The notes beneath the pieces are model-generated. The model saw only the letters and a program-made list of their open reading frames with translations. It was not told where the DNA came from and made no database searches. From positions 1,674,001-1,738,000 of the forward strand of contig NZ_CP107917.1 of assembly GCF_036014175.1 (NCBI RefSeq): a stretch of 64,000 bases of DNA, in the 5' to 3' direction. Both the position numbers and the translations under genes were made by a program. Source of the DNA: Streptomyces sp. NBC_00443. GTDB taxonomy: Bacteria; Actinomycetota; Actinomycetes; Streptomycetales; Streptomycetaceae. Positions 18,073-26,850 of this stretch are shown here, one piece after another. Within the stretch, counting starts at the first letter, position 1. Each line of letters begins with the position of its first letter.

Positions 18073-20916
18073 TCATGACTCCCTCCGCAAGGACACGAGG
18101 TCGGACAGCTCTCGGGCCGTCAGTTCCGTGAGGGCCGATTCGCCGGTGCCGAGGATCGCGTCGGCCAGGGCGCGCTTGGATTCGAGCATCTCGGCGATGC
18201 GGTCCTCGACCGTGCCCTCGGTGATGAGGCGGTGGACCTGGACGGGCTGGGTCTGGCCGATGCGGTAGGCGCGGTCGGTGGCCTGTTCCTCGACGGCCGG
18301 GTTCCACCAGCGGTCGAAGTGGACGACATGGCCCGCACGGGTCAGGTTCAGGCCGGTGCCCGCCGCCTTCAGGGAGAGGACCAGGACCGGCGTCTCGCCG
18401 CTCTGGAAGCGGTCCACCATGCGTTCGCGCTCCAGGACCGGCGTGCCGCCGTGGAGCAGGTCCACCGGGACGGCCCGGGCGGCGAGGTGGGAGGCGATCA
18501 GGCGGGCCATCCCCACGTACTGCGTGAACACCAACGCCGAACCGTCCTCGGCCAGCAAGGTGTCCAGCAGTTCGTCCAGCAGCGTCAGCTTGCCGGAGCG
18601 GACGGCCAGGCGGTCCGGCGCCGCCGCCTCGGCCTCCTTGAGATAGAGGGCCGGGTGGTCGCAGATCTGCTTCAGGGACGTCAGCAGCTTCAGGACCAGG
18701 CCCTTGCGCGCCATGCCCTCCGCCGTCTCGATGACGTACATCGACTCACGCACCACCGCCTCGTACAGCGACGCCTGTTCACGGGTGAGCGGGACCGGGT
18801 GGTCCGTCTCCGTCTTGGGCGGTAGCTCCGGGACGATTCCGGGGTCGGACTTCTTGCGGCGCAGCAGGAAGGGCCGGATCAGGCGGGCCAGCCGGTCCAC
18901 CGCCTCCTCGTCCTCGCCGTTCTCCACTGCGCGGGCGTGCCGGGCGCGAAAGGACTTCAGGGGACCGAGCAGGCCGGGGGTCGTCCAGTCGAGCAGGGCC
19001 CAGAGCTCGGAGAGGTTGTTCTCTACCGGTGTGCCGGTCAGCGCCACGCGCGCGGGCGTCGGGATGGTGCGAAGGGCCTTCGCCGTGGCCGAGTAGGGGT
19101 TCTTCACATGCTGCGCCTCGTCGGCGACGACCATGCCCCAGGTGTGCTGGGCCAGAGTCGGCGCCGCCGACCGCATCGTGCCGTACGTCGTGAGGACGAA
19201 GCCGCCGTCCATGTCCTCCAGGGTGCGGTCCGGGCCGTGGAAGCGGCGCACGGGGACTCCGGGCGCGAAACGGGTGATCTCCCGTTGCCAGTTGCCGAGC
19301 AGCGAGGCCGGGCAGACGACGAGGGTCGGGGCCGTCCGCGCGCGTTTCAGATGCAGGGCGATGACCGTGATCGTCTTGCCGAGTCCCATGTCGTCGGCCA
19401 GGCAGCCACCGAGCCCGAGGGACGTCATGAGGTCCAGCCATGCCAGGCCCCGGAGTTGGTAGTCCCGCAGCGTCGCCCGCAGTCCCGGGGGCGGTTCGGC
19501 CGGGCGTACCCCCGACGTCAGCCGGTCGCGCAGGGCGGCCAGGGCGCCGACCGGTACCGCCTCGACCGTCTCGCCGTCGACCTCCGCGCTGCCGGTGAGG
19601 GCGACGGACAGCGCGTCGACCGGGTCGAGCAGGCCCAGTTCGCGCTTGCGGGCCTTGCGGACCAGGGCCGGGTCGACCAGCACCCAGGCGTCCCGCAGCC
19701 GGACGACCGGGCGGTGTGCCTCGGCGAGCGCGTCCATCTCGGTCTCGCTGAGCGGGTCGCCGCCGATCGCCAACTGCCAGCGGAACTGGAGGAGTTCCTC
19801 GCTCTCGAAGAAGCCGGTGCCGTCGGTCGCCGAGCCTGGCGCGGGCCGTACGACCGCGGCGGCGCTCAGGTCATGGGCCAGGTCCCGGGGCCAGTGCACC
19901 GCCACTCCGGCCGCAGCGAGGCGGGTCGTCGCCACGCCGAGCAGGTCGCCCAACTCCTCGTCGGACAGGGCCAGCACGTCGGGCACGTCCTGCTCGGACA
20001 GCCGGTCGAGCGGGGCCCACACCCGGGCCGCCCGCCGCACCGCCAGCGCCGCGTCCACCCGCGCGCGTGGCCCGAAGGCAGCGTCGGCCTCCCCCGACCA
20101 CAGGGCGGCCGCGTCGGCCACCAGGGTCGGGTCGGCGAGGCTGTGCACCTGGACGATCGCCGCGCCCGCGCTGCGTACGCCGTCGTCCCGGTCGTCGAAG
20201 AGGTCGTAGGCCGAGAGGTCCAGCCGGAGCGAGACCCGCACGCCCGCGTCCATGCCGGCGGCGACCTCGGCCGCCCATTCGTGCGCGGCGGGCAGGGGCT
20301 GGGCCTCGCGCGCGGCGAAGGGCTTGCCCGAGGCGTGCGGTGCGGCGGGGGTGCGGGGCAGGGTGTCCGCGACGGCGTCCAGGAAGGAGCGCATCAGCGC
20401 CTCGGGCTCGGGCAGTCGCAGCGGACCCGGGCCGGGCAGCGGGACCGCATGGCCTTCGGAGGGCAGGGCGGCGGCGACCGCTCGCAGGTGGGCGATGTCG
20501 TCCGGGTCGAGGGGACCGGCCCGCCAGGCGTCATGGCCGATGGGCGTGAGGCCGGGCAGCAGCCGGCCCCGCGCGGTGAGCCGCAGCGCATGCAGCGCGG
20601 CCGCGCCCCAGCAGGCCGTGGCGGGATGGGCGGCCGGGTCGCGCCGGGCCCGCACGAGCAGCGGCAGCGCCTCGCCGAGCGGCAAGGACAGGGCGGGGGT
20701 GGTCCTGCGGCGGACTCCGGTGCCATGGCGGCGCACGACGGTGAGCTCGGTGTCCTCGGCGGGCAGCGGGCCACCGTCCGGATCCCAGAAGGCGATCCGC
20801 CCCTCGCGCGGCAGGGAGCCGGGCAGGAAGACGGCCGCGAGGCGGACGGGGACGGCGCCGCCTCCCGGCCGCTCGGCCACCGCGGTGTCGCCGCCGTGCG
20901 CAAGCCTGTCGCTCAT
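18073..20916 (-). CDS. SNF2-family DEAD/DEAH helicase
   Basis: A protein of about 947 residues. ATG 20916 is preferred; the GTG at 20928 overlaps the GGGAGG site. Residues 1-450 are the bacterial SNF2-associated N-terminal region. The motor begins near 505 with ADDMGLGKT (Walker A), DEAQHVKN follows near 597, and the C-terminal lobe has LSLKAAGTGLNLTRAGHVVH and WWNPAVEEQATDRAYRIGQT. These are full SNF2/Swi2 motifs, so it is a double-stranded DNA translocase. Its stop overlaps the SWIM gene start by four bases. SNF2-SWIM pairs are common in actinobacteria; their role is not established, although DNA repair or chromatin remodelling is usually assumed. Confidence 0.92.
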   Translation of the reverse strand: MSDRLAHGGDTAVAERPGGGAVPVRLAAVFLPGSLPREGRIAFWDPDGGPLPAEDTELTVVRRHGTGVRRRTTPALSLPLGEALPLLVRARRDPAAHPATACWGAAALHALRLTARGRLLPGLTPIGHDAWRAGPLDPDDIAHLRAVAAALPSEGHAVPLPGPGPLRLPEPEALMRSFLDAVADTLPRTPAAPHASGKPFAAREAQPLPAAHEWAAEVAAGMDAGVRVSLRLDLSAYDLFDDRDDGVRSAGAAIVQVHSLADPTLVADAAALWSGEADAAFGPRARVDAALAVRRAARVWAPLDRLSEQDVPDVLALSDEELGDLLGVATTRLAAAGVAVHWPRDLAHDLSAAAVVRPAPGSATDGTGFFESEELLQFRWQLAIGGDPLSETEMDALAEAHRPVVRLRDAWVLVDPALVRKARKRELGLLDPVDALSVALTGSAEVDGETVEAVPVGALAALRDRLTSGVRPAEPPPGLRATLRDYQLRGLAWLDLMTSLGLGGCLADDMGLGKTITVIALHLKRARTAPTLVVCPASLLGNWQREITRFAPGVPVRRFHGPDRTLEDMDGGFVLTTYGTMRSAAPTLAQHTWGMVVADEAQHVKNPYSATAKALRTIPTPARVALTGTPVENNLSELWALLDWTTPGLLGPLKSFRARHARAVENGEDEEAVDRLARLIRPFLLRRKKSDPGIVPELPPKTETDHPVPLTREQASLYEAVVRESMYVIETAEGMARKGLVLKLLTSLKQICDHPALYLKEAEAAAPDRLAVRSGKLTLLDELLDTLLAEDGSALVFTQYVGMARLIASHLAARAVPVDLLHGGTPVLERERMVDRFQSGETPVLVLSLKAAGTGLNLTRAGHVVHFDRWWNPAVEEQATDRAYRIGQTQPVQVHRLITEGTVEDRIAEMLESKRALADAILGTGESALTELTARELSDLVSLRRES

Positions 20917-21063
20917 ACGTCCTGTCACCTCCCGCCCATGAGTCGGATCAACCGTCTCCGACTCTACGGGCGGGGTCTGACAATCGGCCCCGGCGACCGT
21001 TCAGGGCGACCGGTCCGGACGACCGGAACGGGCCGCGACTTCACGGAGTCGTCGACGGGATCA

Positions 21064-21636
21064 TCAAGGGATGGTGCGCGAGACGACGTACACGAACGGA
21101 TTGTCCGGGTCGGACATGTTCACGACGACGTCCTGGGTCGGTGCCGGGTCCTTCTGATTGTTGACGAGGCCGTACCACGGGCCGGGGCGCTTGAAGTCCC
21201 AGCCGGTGACCTTCTGGTCGCGGGCGCTGATGGTGATGGCGTCCGGCTTCAGCTCACCGAAGCTGACGCCCATCTTCTTCAGGAACCAGTCCAGGTTCCC
21301 CTTGGGCGTCTGGAACTGGACGTAGAGACGGCTGGTCCGCCAGTTGTTCGTCTCGTAGTAGGCGACCTTGCCCGACGGATCCGGGACCGGGATCTGGTAG
21401 AGCCTGCGCTGGACCTTCGACGGCCAGCCCTCGGAGAGGCCGGTCGCCGAGTACTTCTCCTCCTTGTCCTTGCCGCTGTCGCGGCTCTGGTTGGCGGAGA
21501 TCACGAGGTAACCGGCCGGCACGCCGATGAGCAGCACGATGATGAGCAGGGTGAGTGCCCTGCGCCGGATCTTGTGGCGACGGTCCTCGGTCGGCTGCTG
21601 CTCGTCCGGGGAGTCGGCCTGGCGGGGTAGGGACAT
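21064..21636 (-). CDS. Single-pass membrane protein of unknown function
   Basis: A 190-residue protein: a polar N-terminus (MSLPRQADSPDEQQPTEDRR), one transmembrane helix at about 26-48 (RALTLLIIVLLIGVPAGYLV), then an extracytoplasmic domain with VQFQTPKGNLDWFLKKMGVS and a C-terminal DPDNPFVYVVSRTIP. I do not recognise the domain. It overlaps or abuts the ROK kinase: GTG 21642 would give a GTGA overlap and ATG 21636 a 2-base gap, so it is co-translated with the kinase. It may be an accessory to the sugar-related function of this locus, but nothing in the sequence proves that. Confidence 0.75.
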   Translation of the reverse strand: MSLPRQADSPDEQQPTEDRRHKIRRRALTLLIIVLLIGVPAGYLVISANQSRDSGKDKEEKYSATGLSEGWPSKVQRRLYQIPVPDPSGKVAYYETNNWRTSRLYVQFQTPKGNLDWFLKKMGVSFGELKPDAITISARDQKVTGWDFKRPGPWYGLVNNQKDPAPTQDVVVNMSDPDNPFVYVVSRTIP

Positions 21637-21638
21637 GG

Positions 21639-22787
21639 TCACGCCGACCCCTGCGACGCTCGGCGGGCCTCGGCGAACCGCGCATAACGCTCGTACCGCT
21701 CGACCCGGCGCCGGTTGGCGCGCCGGAAGCGGCGGGCGACCAGACGGGCCAGGTCGGCGGCGCCGACCATGCCGGCCTCGGGGCCGAGCTGGGCGCGGGT
21801 GATCCGGGCCTCGGGGCGGTAGCCGCGGCCGGTGAGGTGGCGCTTGAAGGCGTCCCGCGCGGGGCCGATCAGCAGGTCGTCCGCGGCCGACACACCGCCG
21901 CCGATCACGAAGCAGGAGGGGTCCAGGGCGGCCGCGAGATTGGCGATGCCGACGCCGAGCCACTGTCCGATGTCCTGCAGCAGCTCGATGCACATGGCAT
22001 CGCCCTCGCGGGCCAGCTCGGTGATTATCGGGCCGGTGATGTCGCCGATGCTGCCCTTGACGTGCTCGATGATCCCGTACGCCACTGGGGAGTCGGCGGC
22101 GGCCAGCTCGCGCGCCTCCCTGACCAGAGCGTTGCCGGAGCTGTACTGCTCCCAGCAGCCGCGGTTGCCGCACGGGCAGCGGTGGCCGCCCGGCACGACC
22201 TGCATATGGCCGAACTCGCCGGCAACGCCGTACTTGCCGCGCTTGACCTGACCGTCCTCCAGGATCGCGCCGCCGATGCCGGTGCCCAGCGTGATCATGA
22301 CGAGGTGGTCCTCGCCCCGGCCGGCGCCGAAGCGCCACTCGGCCCAGGCGGCGGCGTTGGCGTCGTTGTCGACCAGCACGGGCACGGCGAGCCGCCCGGC
22401 GAGGCGGTCCCTGAGGGGCTCGTTGCGCCAGGACAGGTGAGGGGCGAACAGGACGCGGTTGCGCTCGGCGTCGACCCACCCGGCCGCGCCGATGCCGACG
22501 GCGTGCACGTCGTGCCGGTCGGACAGGTCCAGGACCAGTTCGACGATGGTGTCCTCGACGACCTTGGGGCTCTTGGACTTGTCCGGGGTCTCCGCGCGGA
22601 GCTTCTCCAGGATGTTCCCGTCGGCGTCCACGACGCCCGCCATCACCTTGGTGCCGCCGATGTCGATCCCGACAGTGGGCACGCGGGGTGCGGTCAGGTG
22701 CGAACGGCGCTCCCGCGAGCCGACCGTGCGGAGCACGGGGGCTCGCCGGGAGCCGATGGGGGCGGTGAAGTCGCGGTAGGTGCTCAT
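21639..22787 (-). CDS. ROK-family sugar kinase (glucokinase-like)
   Basis: A 382-residue protein. After a 35-residue N-terminal extension comes the phosphate loop DIGGTK (42-47), catalytic Asp142 in VDNDANAA, TLGTGIGGA (167-174), and EFGH at 191-194 followed by the zinc site CPCGNRGC (204-211). These are the marks of active ROK kinases rather than repressors, and there is no N-terminal winged helix. It would phosphorylate a hexose such as glucose, N-acetylglucosamine or an inositol-derived sugar in the cytoplasm. A GntR gene lies directly upstream, and a TGTCCGGACA palindrome 72 bases before the start suggests control by that regulator. Confidence 0.88.
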   Translation of the reverse strand: MSTYRDFTAPIGSRRAPVLRTVGSRERRSHLTAPRVPTVGIDIGGTKVMAGVVDADGNILEKLRAETPDKSKSPKVVEDTIVELVLDLSDRHDVHAVGIGAAGWVDAERNRVLFAPHLSWRNEPLRDRLAGRLAVPVLVDNDANAAAWAEWRFGAGRGEDHLVMITLGTGIGGAILEDGQVKRGKYGVAGEFGHMQVVPGGHRCPCGNRGCWEQYSSGNALVREARELAAADSPVAYGIIEHVKGSIGDITGPIITELAREGDAMCIELLQDIGQWLGVGIANLAAALDPSCFVIGGGVSAADDLLIGPARDAFKRHLTGRGYRPEARITRAQLGPEAGMVGAADLARLVARRFRRANRRRVERYERYARFAEARRASQGSA

Positions 22788-22858
22788 CAGGCCCGATTCT
22801 GCCGCACGCTCACGCTGGGTGCCGAACGGGGCGACAAAGGGGGCACGCGTCACAGTGA

Positions 22859-22871
22859 ATTGTCCGGACAT
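22859..22871. promoter_or_regulatory. Palindromic operator upstream of the ROK kinase (probable GntR site)
   Basis: ATTGTCCGGACAT contains the perfect 10-bp palindrome TGTCCGGACA. The same 13 bases recur at 23740-23752. It lies 72 bases upstream of the kinase and just after the regulator stop codon. Confidence 0.65.
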
Positions 22872-22926
22872 TGCGACCAGCGCGGCCCTTCCGCCACCCC
22901 CGCCCAGGCCCGCGCGACTGCGGCGC

Positions 22927-23691
22927 TTACGGCCGGACGAGCAGCTGGAACTCGAAGGAGTACCGGCTCGGGCGGTAGGTGTGGGTGCCGTACTCGACCG
23001 CTCGGCCCGTGTCGTCGAAGGTCACGCGCTGCATGGTGAGCAGCGGGGCGCCTTCCTCCTCGGCGAGCCGTTCGGCTTCGGCGCCGGTGGCGGCGCGCGC
23101 GCCGATGGTCTGGCGGGCGCTGTGCAGGGTGATGCCGGCGGCCCTCATCAGCCGGTACAGGCCGGTGGACTCCAGCTGTGCGGTGTCCAGGCCGATCAGG
23201 GCGAGCGGCAGGAAGTTGCACAGGTAAGCCATCGGCTCGCCGTGCGCCAGCCGCAGCCGCTCGATCCGGTGCACGTCGCTGTCCTCGGCCACCCCGAGCG
23301 CGGCCGCGACCTCAGCGGACGCCGGGACGACGGTGTTGACGATCACCTTGGTCGCCGGGCGCTGGCCGGCCGACTCCAGGTCGTCATAGAGGCTGCTGAG
23401 CTCCAGCGGGCGCTTGACCTGGCTGTGTACGACCTGTGTGCCCACGCCCCGGCGGCGCACCAGCAGACCCTTGTCGACCAGCGACTGGATGGCCTGGCGG
23501 ACGGTCGGCCGGGACAGGCCGAGGCGTGCGGCGAGTTCGATCTCGTTGCCCAGCAGGCTGCCGGGCGTGAGCGCTCCGTGCTCGATCGCGGCCTCGAGCT
23601 GCTGGGACAGCTGGAAGTACAAAGGCACCGGACTGCTCCGGTCCACACTGAGCTCGAGTTCCACGGTCGGGTCCACTTCTGGTTTCGGCAC
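22927..23691 (-). CDS. GntR-family regulator, HutC subfamily
   Basis: A 254-residue protein. Residues about 18-85 are the GntR winged helix (PLYFQLSQQLEAAIEHGALT, then LSRPTVRQAIQSLVDKGLL). Residues about 95-250 are the UTRA effector domain with YLCNFLPLALIG and LTMQRVTFDDTGRAVEYGTH. HutC-type regulators bind small sugars, amino acids or their derivatives and release two-fold symmetric operators. It sits between the ROK kinase (same strand, downstream) and the divergent Gfo/Idh dehydrogenase. Both intergenic spaces hold the same palindrome, so it probably controls itself and both neighbours. Confidence 0.9.
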   Translation of the reverse strand: MPKPEVDPTVELELSVDRSSPVPLYFQLSQQLEAAIEHGALTPGSLLGNEIELAARLGLSRPTVRQAIQSLVDKGLLVRRRGVGTQVVHSQVKRPLELSSLYDDLESAGQRPATKVIVNTVVPASAEVAAALGVAEDSDVHRIERLRLAHGEPMAYLCNFLPLALIGLDTAQLESTGLYRLMRAAGITLHSARQTIGARAATGAEAERLAEEEGAPLLTMQRVTFDDTGRAVEYGTHTYRPSRYSFEFQLLVRP

Positions 23692-23739
23692 GGGCCGAGC
23701 GTAGCTCTACGCGTTGTTGACGGGAAGTCGTGTAGTTCG

Positions 23740-23752
23740 ATTGTCCGGACAT
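23740..23752. promoter_or_regulatory. Palindromic operator in the gntR-dehydrogenase divergent spacer
   Basis: ATTGTCCGGACAT, identical over 13 bases to the site at 22859. It lies 49 bases upstream of the regulator start and 42 bases upstream of the dehydrogenase start, placed to control both. Confidence 0.7.
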
Positions 23753-23757
23753 ACGCA

Positions 23758-23793
23758 TTGACAGCCTACGCACCGAACCCCCACTTTGTTTCC
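23758..23793 (+). promoter_or_regulatory. Probable promoter of the dehydrogenase gene, leaderless
   Basis: TTGACA at 23758-23763 matches the -35 consensus exactly. About 18 bases on, CACTTT/TTTGTT can serve as a weak -10. Transcription would then start at or next to the ATG at 23794, which has no Shine-Dalgarno, so a leaderless mRNA is likely. The operator lies immediately upstream of the -35. Confidence 0.5.
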
Positions 23794-24816
23794 ATGCGCA
23801 TCGGGGTCATCGGTACGGGCCGTATCGGCACCATTCACGCCAACACGCTCAGTCGTCACCGCGACGTCGGCTCCCTGATCCTCACGGACGCGGACGGCGC
23901 GCGGGCGCAGGAGCTGGCGCGCCGGCTCGGCGAGACGGCGGCGCCGGGCGTGGACGAGATCTTCAGGTGGGGCGTGGACGCGGTGGTGATCACGACCGCG
24001 ACCTCGGCCCACGCCGAACTGATCGGCCGGGCCGCGCGGGCGGGCCTTCCGGTCTTCTGCGAGAAGCCCATCGCGCTCGATCTGCCGGGCACCCTGACCG
24101 CGATCGAGGAGGTCGAGACGGCCGGGACGGTGCTGCACATGGGCTTCCAGCGCCGCTTCGACGCGGGGTATGCGGGCGCACGCGAGGCGGTGCGGTCCGG
24201 GCGGCTCGGGCGCCTGCACACCGTACGGGCGCTGACCAGCGACCAGGCACCGCCGCCGGTCGCGTGGCTGCCGCTGTCCGGCGGGCTGTACCGGGACACG
24301 CTGATCCACGACTTCGACGTACTGCGCTGGGTGACCGGGCGTGAGATCGCCGATGTGTACGCGGCCGGCTCGGACGCCGGGCCGGTGATGTTCCGTGAGG
24401 CCGGCGACGTCGACACGGCCGCGGTGGTGCTCACGCTCGACGACGGCACGCTCGCCACCGCCACGGCGACGCGGCTGAACGGCGCCGGGTACGACGTGCG
24501 CATGGAGCTGGCCGGGGAGCTGGACCAGGTCGTGGTCGGCCTGGACGACCGGACGCCGATCGCGTCCACCGAGCCGACCGGGCCGCCCCCCGCGGACAAG
24601 CCGTGGCCGGGGTTCCTGGAGCGGTTCGGTCCCGCGTACGAGGCGGAGCTGAACGCGTTCGTGGAGGTGGTGCGCGGGGAGCGGGCCAACCCCTGCGACG
24701 GGCGGGAGTCCTTGCAGGCGCTGCGGATCGCCGAGGCGTGTGAACTGTCGAGACGCGAGCGAAGACCGGTCGCGCTCGGGGAGATTCCGGGCGGGACCCC
24801 GGCGACGGCCATGTGA
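23794..24816 (+). CDS. Gfo/Idh/MocA-family NAD(P)-dependent dehydrogenase (inositol dehydrogenase-like)
   Basis: A 340-residue protein beginning MRIGVIGTGRIG, the Rossmann fingerprint, with an EKP motif (CEKPIALD, 89-96) and a sugar-binding segment LYRDTLIHDFDVLRW (165-179), where Asp173 and His172 correspond to the catalytic pair of inositol 2-dehydrogenases. It oxidises a cyclitol or sugar hydroxyl with NAD(P). The substrate is uncertain, but myo-inositol-type substrates are the nearest known. It is divergent from gntR, shares its operator, and forms a small regulon with the ROK kinase. Confidence 0.88.
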   Translation: MRIGVIGTGRIGTIHANTLSRHRDVGSLILTDADGARAQELARRLGETAAPGVDEIFRWGVDAVVITTATSAHAELIGRAARAGLPVFCEKPIALDLPGTLTAIEEVETAGTVLHMGFQRRFDAGYAGAREAVRSGRLGRLHTVRALTSDQAPPPVAWLPLSGGLYRDTLIHDFDVLRWVTGREIADVYAAGSDAGPVMFREAGDVDTAAVVLTLDDGTLATATATRLNGAGYDVRMELAGELDQVVVGLDDRTPIASTEPTGPPPADKPWPGFLERFGPAYEAELNAFVEVVRGERANPCDGRESLQALRIAEACELSRRERRPVALGEIPGGTPATAM

Positions 24817-24854
24817 ACTGGCCGGCGCTCGCAAGGCCCTCGCCGACCGTCCCA

Positions 24855-26033
24855 CTACCAGCGCACCGGCAGACTGCGCATCCCCCGCATCAGCATCCCC
24901 GGCAGCCACTCCCCGGGCGTGCCGTCGAGTGCCAGGCCGGGAGCGCGCTCCAGCAGGGACCGGATCGCCGTGCGGGCCTCCAGGCGGGCCAGCGGGGCGC
25001 CCAGGCAGTAGTGGATGCCGTGTCCGAAGGCGACGTGGCCGCGGGCGTCGCGGCGGATGTCGAAGGTGTCGGGAGCGGCATAGCGGCCCGCGTCCCGGTT
25101 GGCCGCGGTCAGGCCGACCATCACCGGCTCGCCCTCGTCGATGTGGCTGCCGGCGATCTCCAGCGGCTCGGTGGCGTACCGGAACGTCGCCGTCTCCACC
25201 GGGCCCTCGTGGCGCAGCATCTCCTCGACCGCACCGTCGAGGAGCGTCATGTCGGCGCGCAGGGCGGCGAGTTGACCGGGGTGGGTGAGCAGCGCGTGCA
25301 CGCCGCTGGTGATGAGGTTGACCGTCGTCTCGTGGCCGGCGATCAGCAGGATGAAGGCCATCCCCCGCAGTTCGTCCGGGGAGAGCCGGTCGCCGTCCTC
25401 TGCCGTGGTGCGGATCAGGTCGCTCAGCAGGTCACCGCTGGGGCCGGCGCACCTCTTGTCCTCGATCAGGTCGGTGAAGTACTCGCCGAGGCGGCCGAAG
25501 GCCTCGACCTCCTTGCCCGGGCTGGTGGGCGCGACCGCCTCCGTCGACATCTCGCGGAACGCCACGCGGTCCATCTCGGGCACGCCGAGCAGTTCGCAGA
25601 TGACGGTGAGCGGCAGCGGGTAGGCGAGGGAGTCCACGAGGTCGGCGCGGCCCGGGGGCAGCATGACGTCGAGCAGGTCGTCGGTGATCTGCTGGATCCT
25701 CGGCCGCAGCTCCTCCACACGGCGCATGGTGAAGGCGCGCGAGATGAGACTGCGCAGCCTGGTGTGCTGAGGCGGATCGGCGTCCAGCAGGTTCTTCCCG
25801 ATCATCTCCTCGTCGAGCGACTTCATGCCGACCTTGGCGCCGTCCTTGGACAGCCGCTCGTCGGCGAGCGCCGCGCGCGCCTCCTTGTGTCCGACGACGA
25901 GCCACACCTCGGACTGCCACTCGGGCAGCCGGACCCGGTGGACCGGGCCTCTCTCACGCAGACGGGCGTACACCGGATGCGGGTTCTCGCGAAACCCCGG
26001 TCCGAACTCCCCCAGATCGATCACTTCCGCCAT
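24855..26033 (-). CDS. Cytochrome P450
   Basis: A 392-residue soluble P450 of the bacterial CYP105/107 type. The I-helix AGHETT oxygen-activation motif is near residue 240, the ExxR pair lies in EEMLRHE, and the heme ligand is Cys343 in FGHGIHYCLGAP. The ATG at 26033 is preceded by GGGAGGGGGAG. No ferredoxin gene is adjacent, so electrons must come from elsewhere. It follows the response-regulator gene by 43 bases on the same strand and may be read through from it. The substrate is unknown, and no biosynthetic cluster surrounds it. Confidence 0.92.
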   Translation of the reverse strand: MAEVIDLGEFGPGFRENPHPVYARLRERGPVHRVRLPEWQSEVWLVVGHKEARAALADERLSKDGAKVGMKSLDEEMIGKNLLDADPPQHTRLRSLISRAFTMRRVEELRPRIQQITDDLLDVMLPPGRADLVDSLAYPLPLTVICELLGVPEMDRVAFREMSTEAVAPTSPGKEVEAFGRLGEYFTDLIEDKRCAGPSGDLLSDLIRTTAEDGDRLSPDELRGMAFILLIAGHETTVNLITSGVHALLTHPGQLAALRADMTLLDGAVEEMLRHEGPVETATFRYATEPLEIAGSHIDEGEPVMVGLTAANRDAGRYAAPDTFDIRRDARGHVAFGHGIHYCLGAPLARLEARTAIRSLLERAPGLALDGTPGEWLPGMLMRGMRSLPVRW

Positions 26034-26076
26034 GACACTCCCCCTCCCACACTTCGCCAACGCGTGGGAGCCCGCT

Positions 26077-26757
26077 CTAGTGCCCGTCGTCCTCCAGTTC
26101 CTCCAGAAGTCCCGCGTCGTAAGCCAACAGGGCGATCTGCACACGGTTGTTGAGGTCCAGCTTGGCCAGGACGCGGGAGACATGGGTCTTGACGGTGGCG
26201 ACGCTCATGAAGAGCTCCGCGGCGATGTCAGCGTTGGACAGCCCCCGGCCCACCGCGACGGCGACCTCGCGCTCGCGGTCGTTGAGGGCGGTGAGCCGCT
26301 CCCGCGCGTGTGAGCGGCGGGTGTCGGCGGCGGTGCCGGCCGCGTGGGCCATCAACTGGCGTGTGACGGTGGGCGACAGGACCGGATCGCCGGCCGCGAC
26401 CCGGCGCACCGCGTCGACGATCTCGGCGGGCGGCGTGTCCTTGAGCACGAAACCGGCGGCGCCCGCGCGCAGGGCGCGCAGCACCTGATCGTCGGCATGG
26501 AACGTGGTCAGCAGCACGACCTGCGGCGCGTCCTTCCTGCTGCGCAGCCGCTCCGTGGCGGTGAGTCCGTCGACCGACGGCATCCGGATGTCCATCAGGA
26601 CCACGTCCGGCCGAGAGCGGTCGACCAGTGCCTCGACCTCGGAGCCGTCGGCCGCCTCACCGACGATCTCGATGTCGTCGGCGCCGCCCAGCATGAAGGA
26701 CAGCCCGGCCCTGACCAACGGGTCGTCGTCGACGAGGAGGAGTCTGATCGCAGTCAT
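26077..26757 (-). CDS. NarL/LuxR-type response regulator
   Basis: A 226-residue protein: receiver domain 1-120 with acidic pocket VDDDP (9-13), phosphoacceptor Asp56 in LMDIRMP and Lys in FVLKDTP; LuxR-type helix-turn-helix at about 155-215 (LNDREREVAVAVGRGLSNAD, then SVATVKTHVSRVLAKL). It works with the histidine kinase encoded 93 bases upstream on the same strand. Target genes are unknown; the P450 directly downstream is the obvious candidate. Confidence 0.92.
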   Translation of the reverse strand: MTAIRLLLVDDDPLVRAGLSFMLGGADDIEIVGEAADGSEVEALVDRSRPDVVLMDIRMPSVDGLTATERLRSRKDAPQVVLLTTFHADDQVLRALRAGAAGFVLKDTPPAEIVDAVRRVAAGDPVLSPTVTRQLMAHAAGTAADTRRSHARERLTALNDREREVAVAVGRGLSNADIAAELFMSVATVKTHVSRVLAKLDLNNRVQIALLAYDAGLLEELEDDGH

Positions 26758-26850
26758 GTGCCTTACGTAATCACGGTTGTACGGCGTGGAGGGGACGGAC
26801 GGCGCACACCGGGGCGGCCGTTGAGCTGCCCGCTCCGGTTCCGACGGCCC

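Noticed and set aside
18937..21630. Long plus-strand frame opposite the SNF2 helicase
   Set aside because: The opposite strand carries complete SNF2 motifs in order; this frame shows only Gly/Arg-rich shadow composition.
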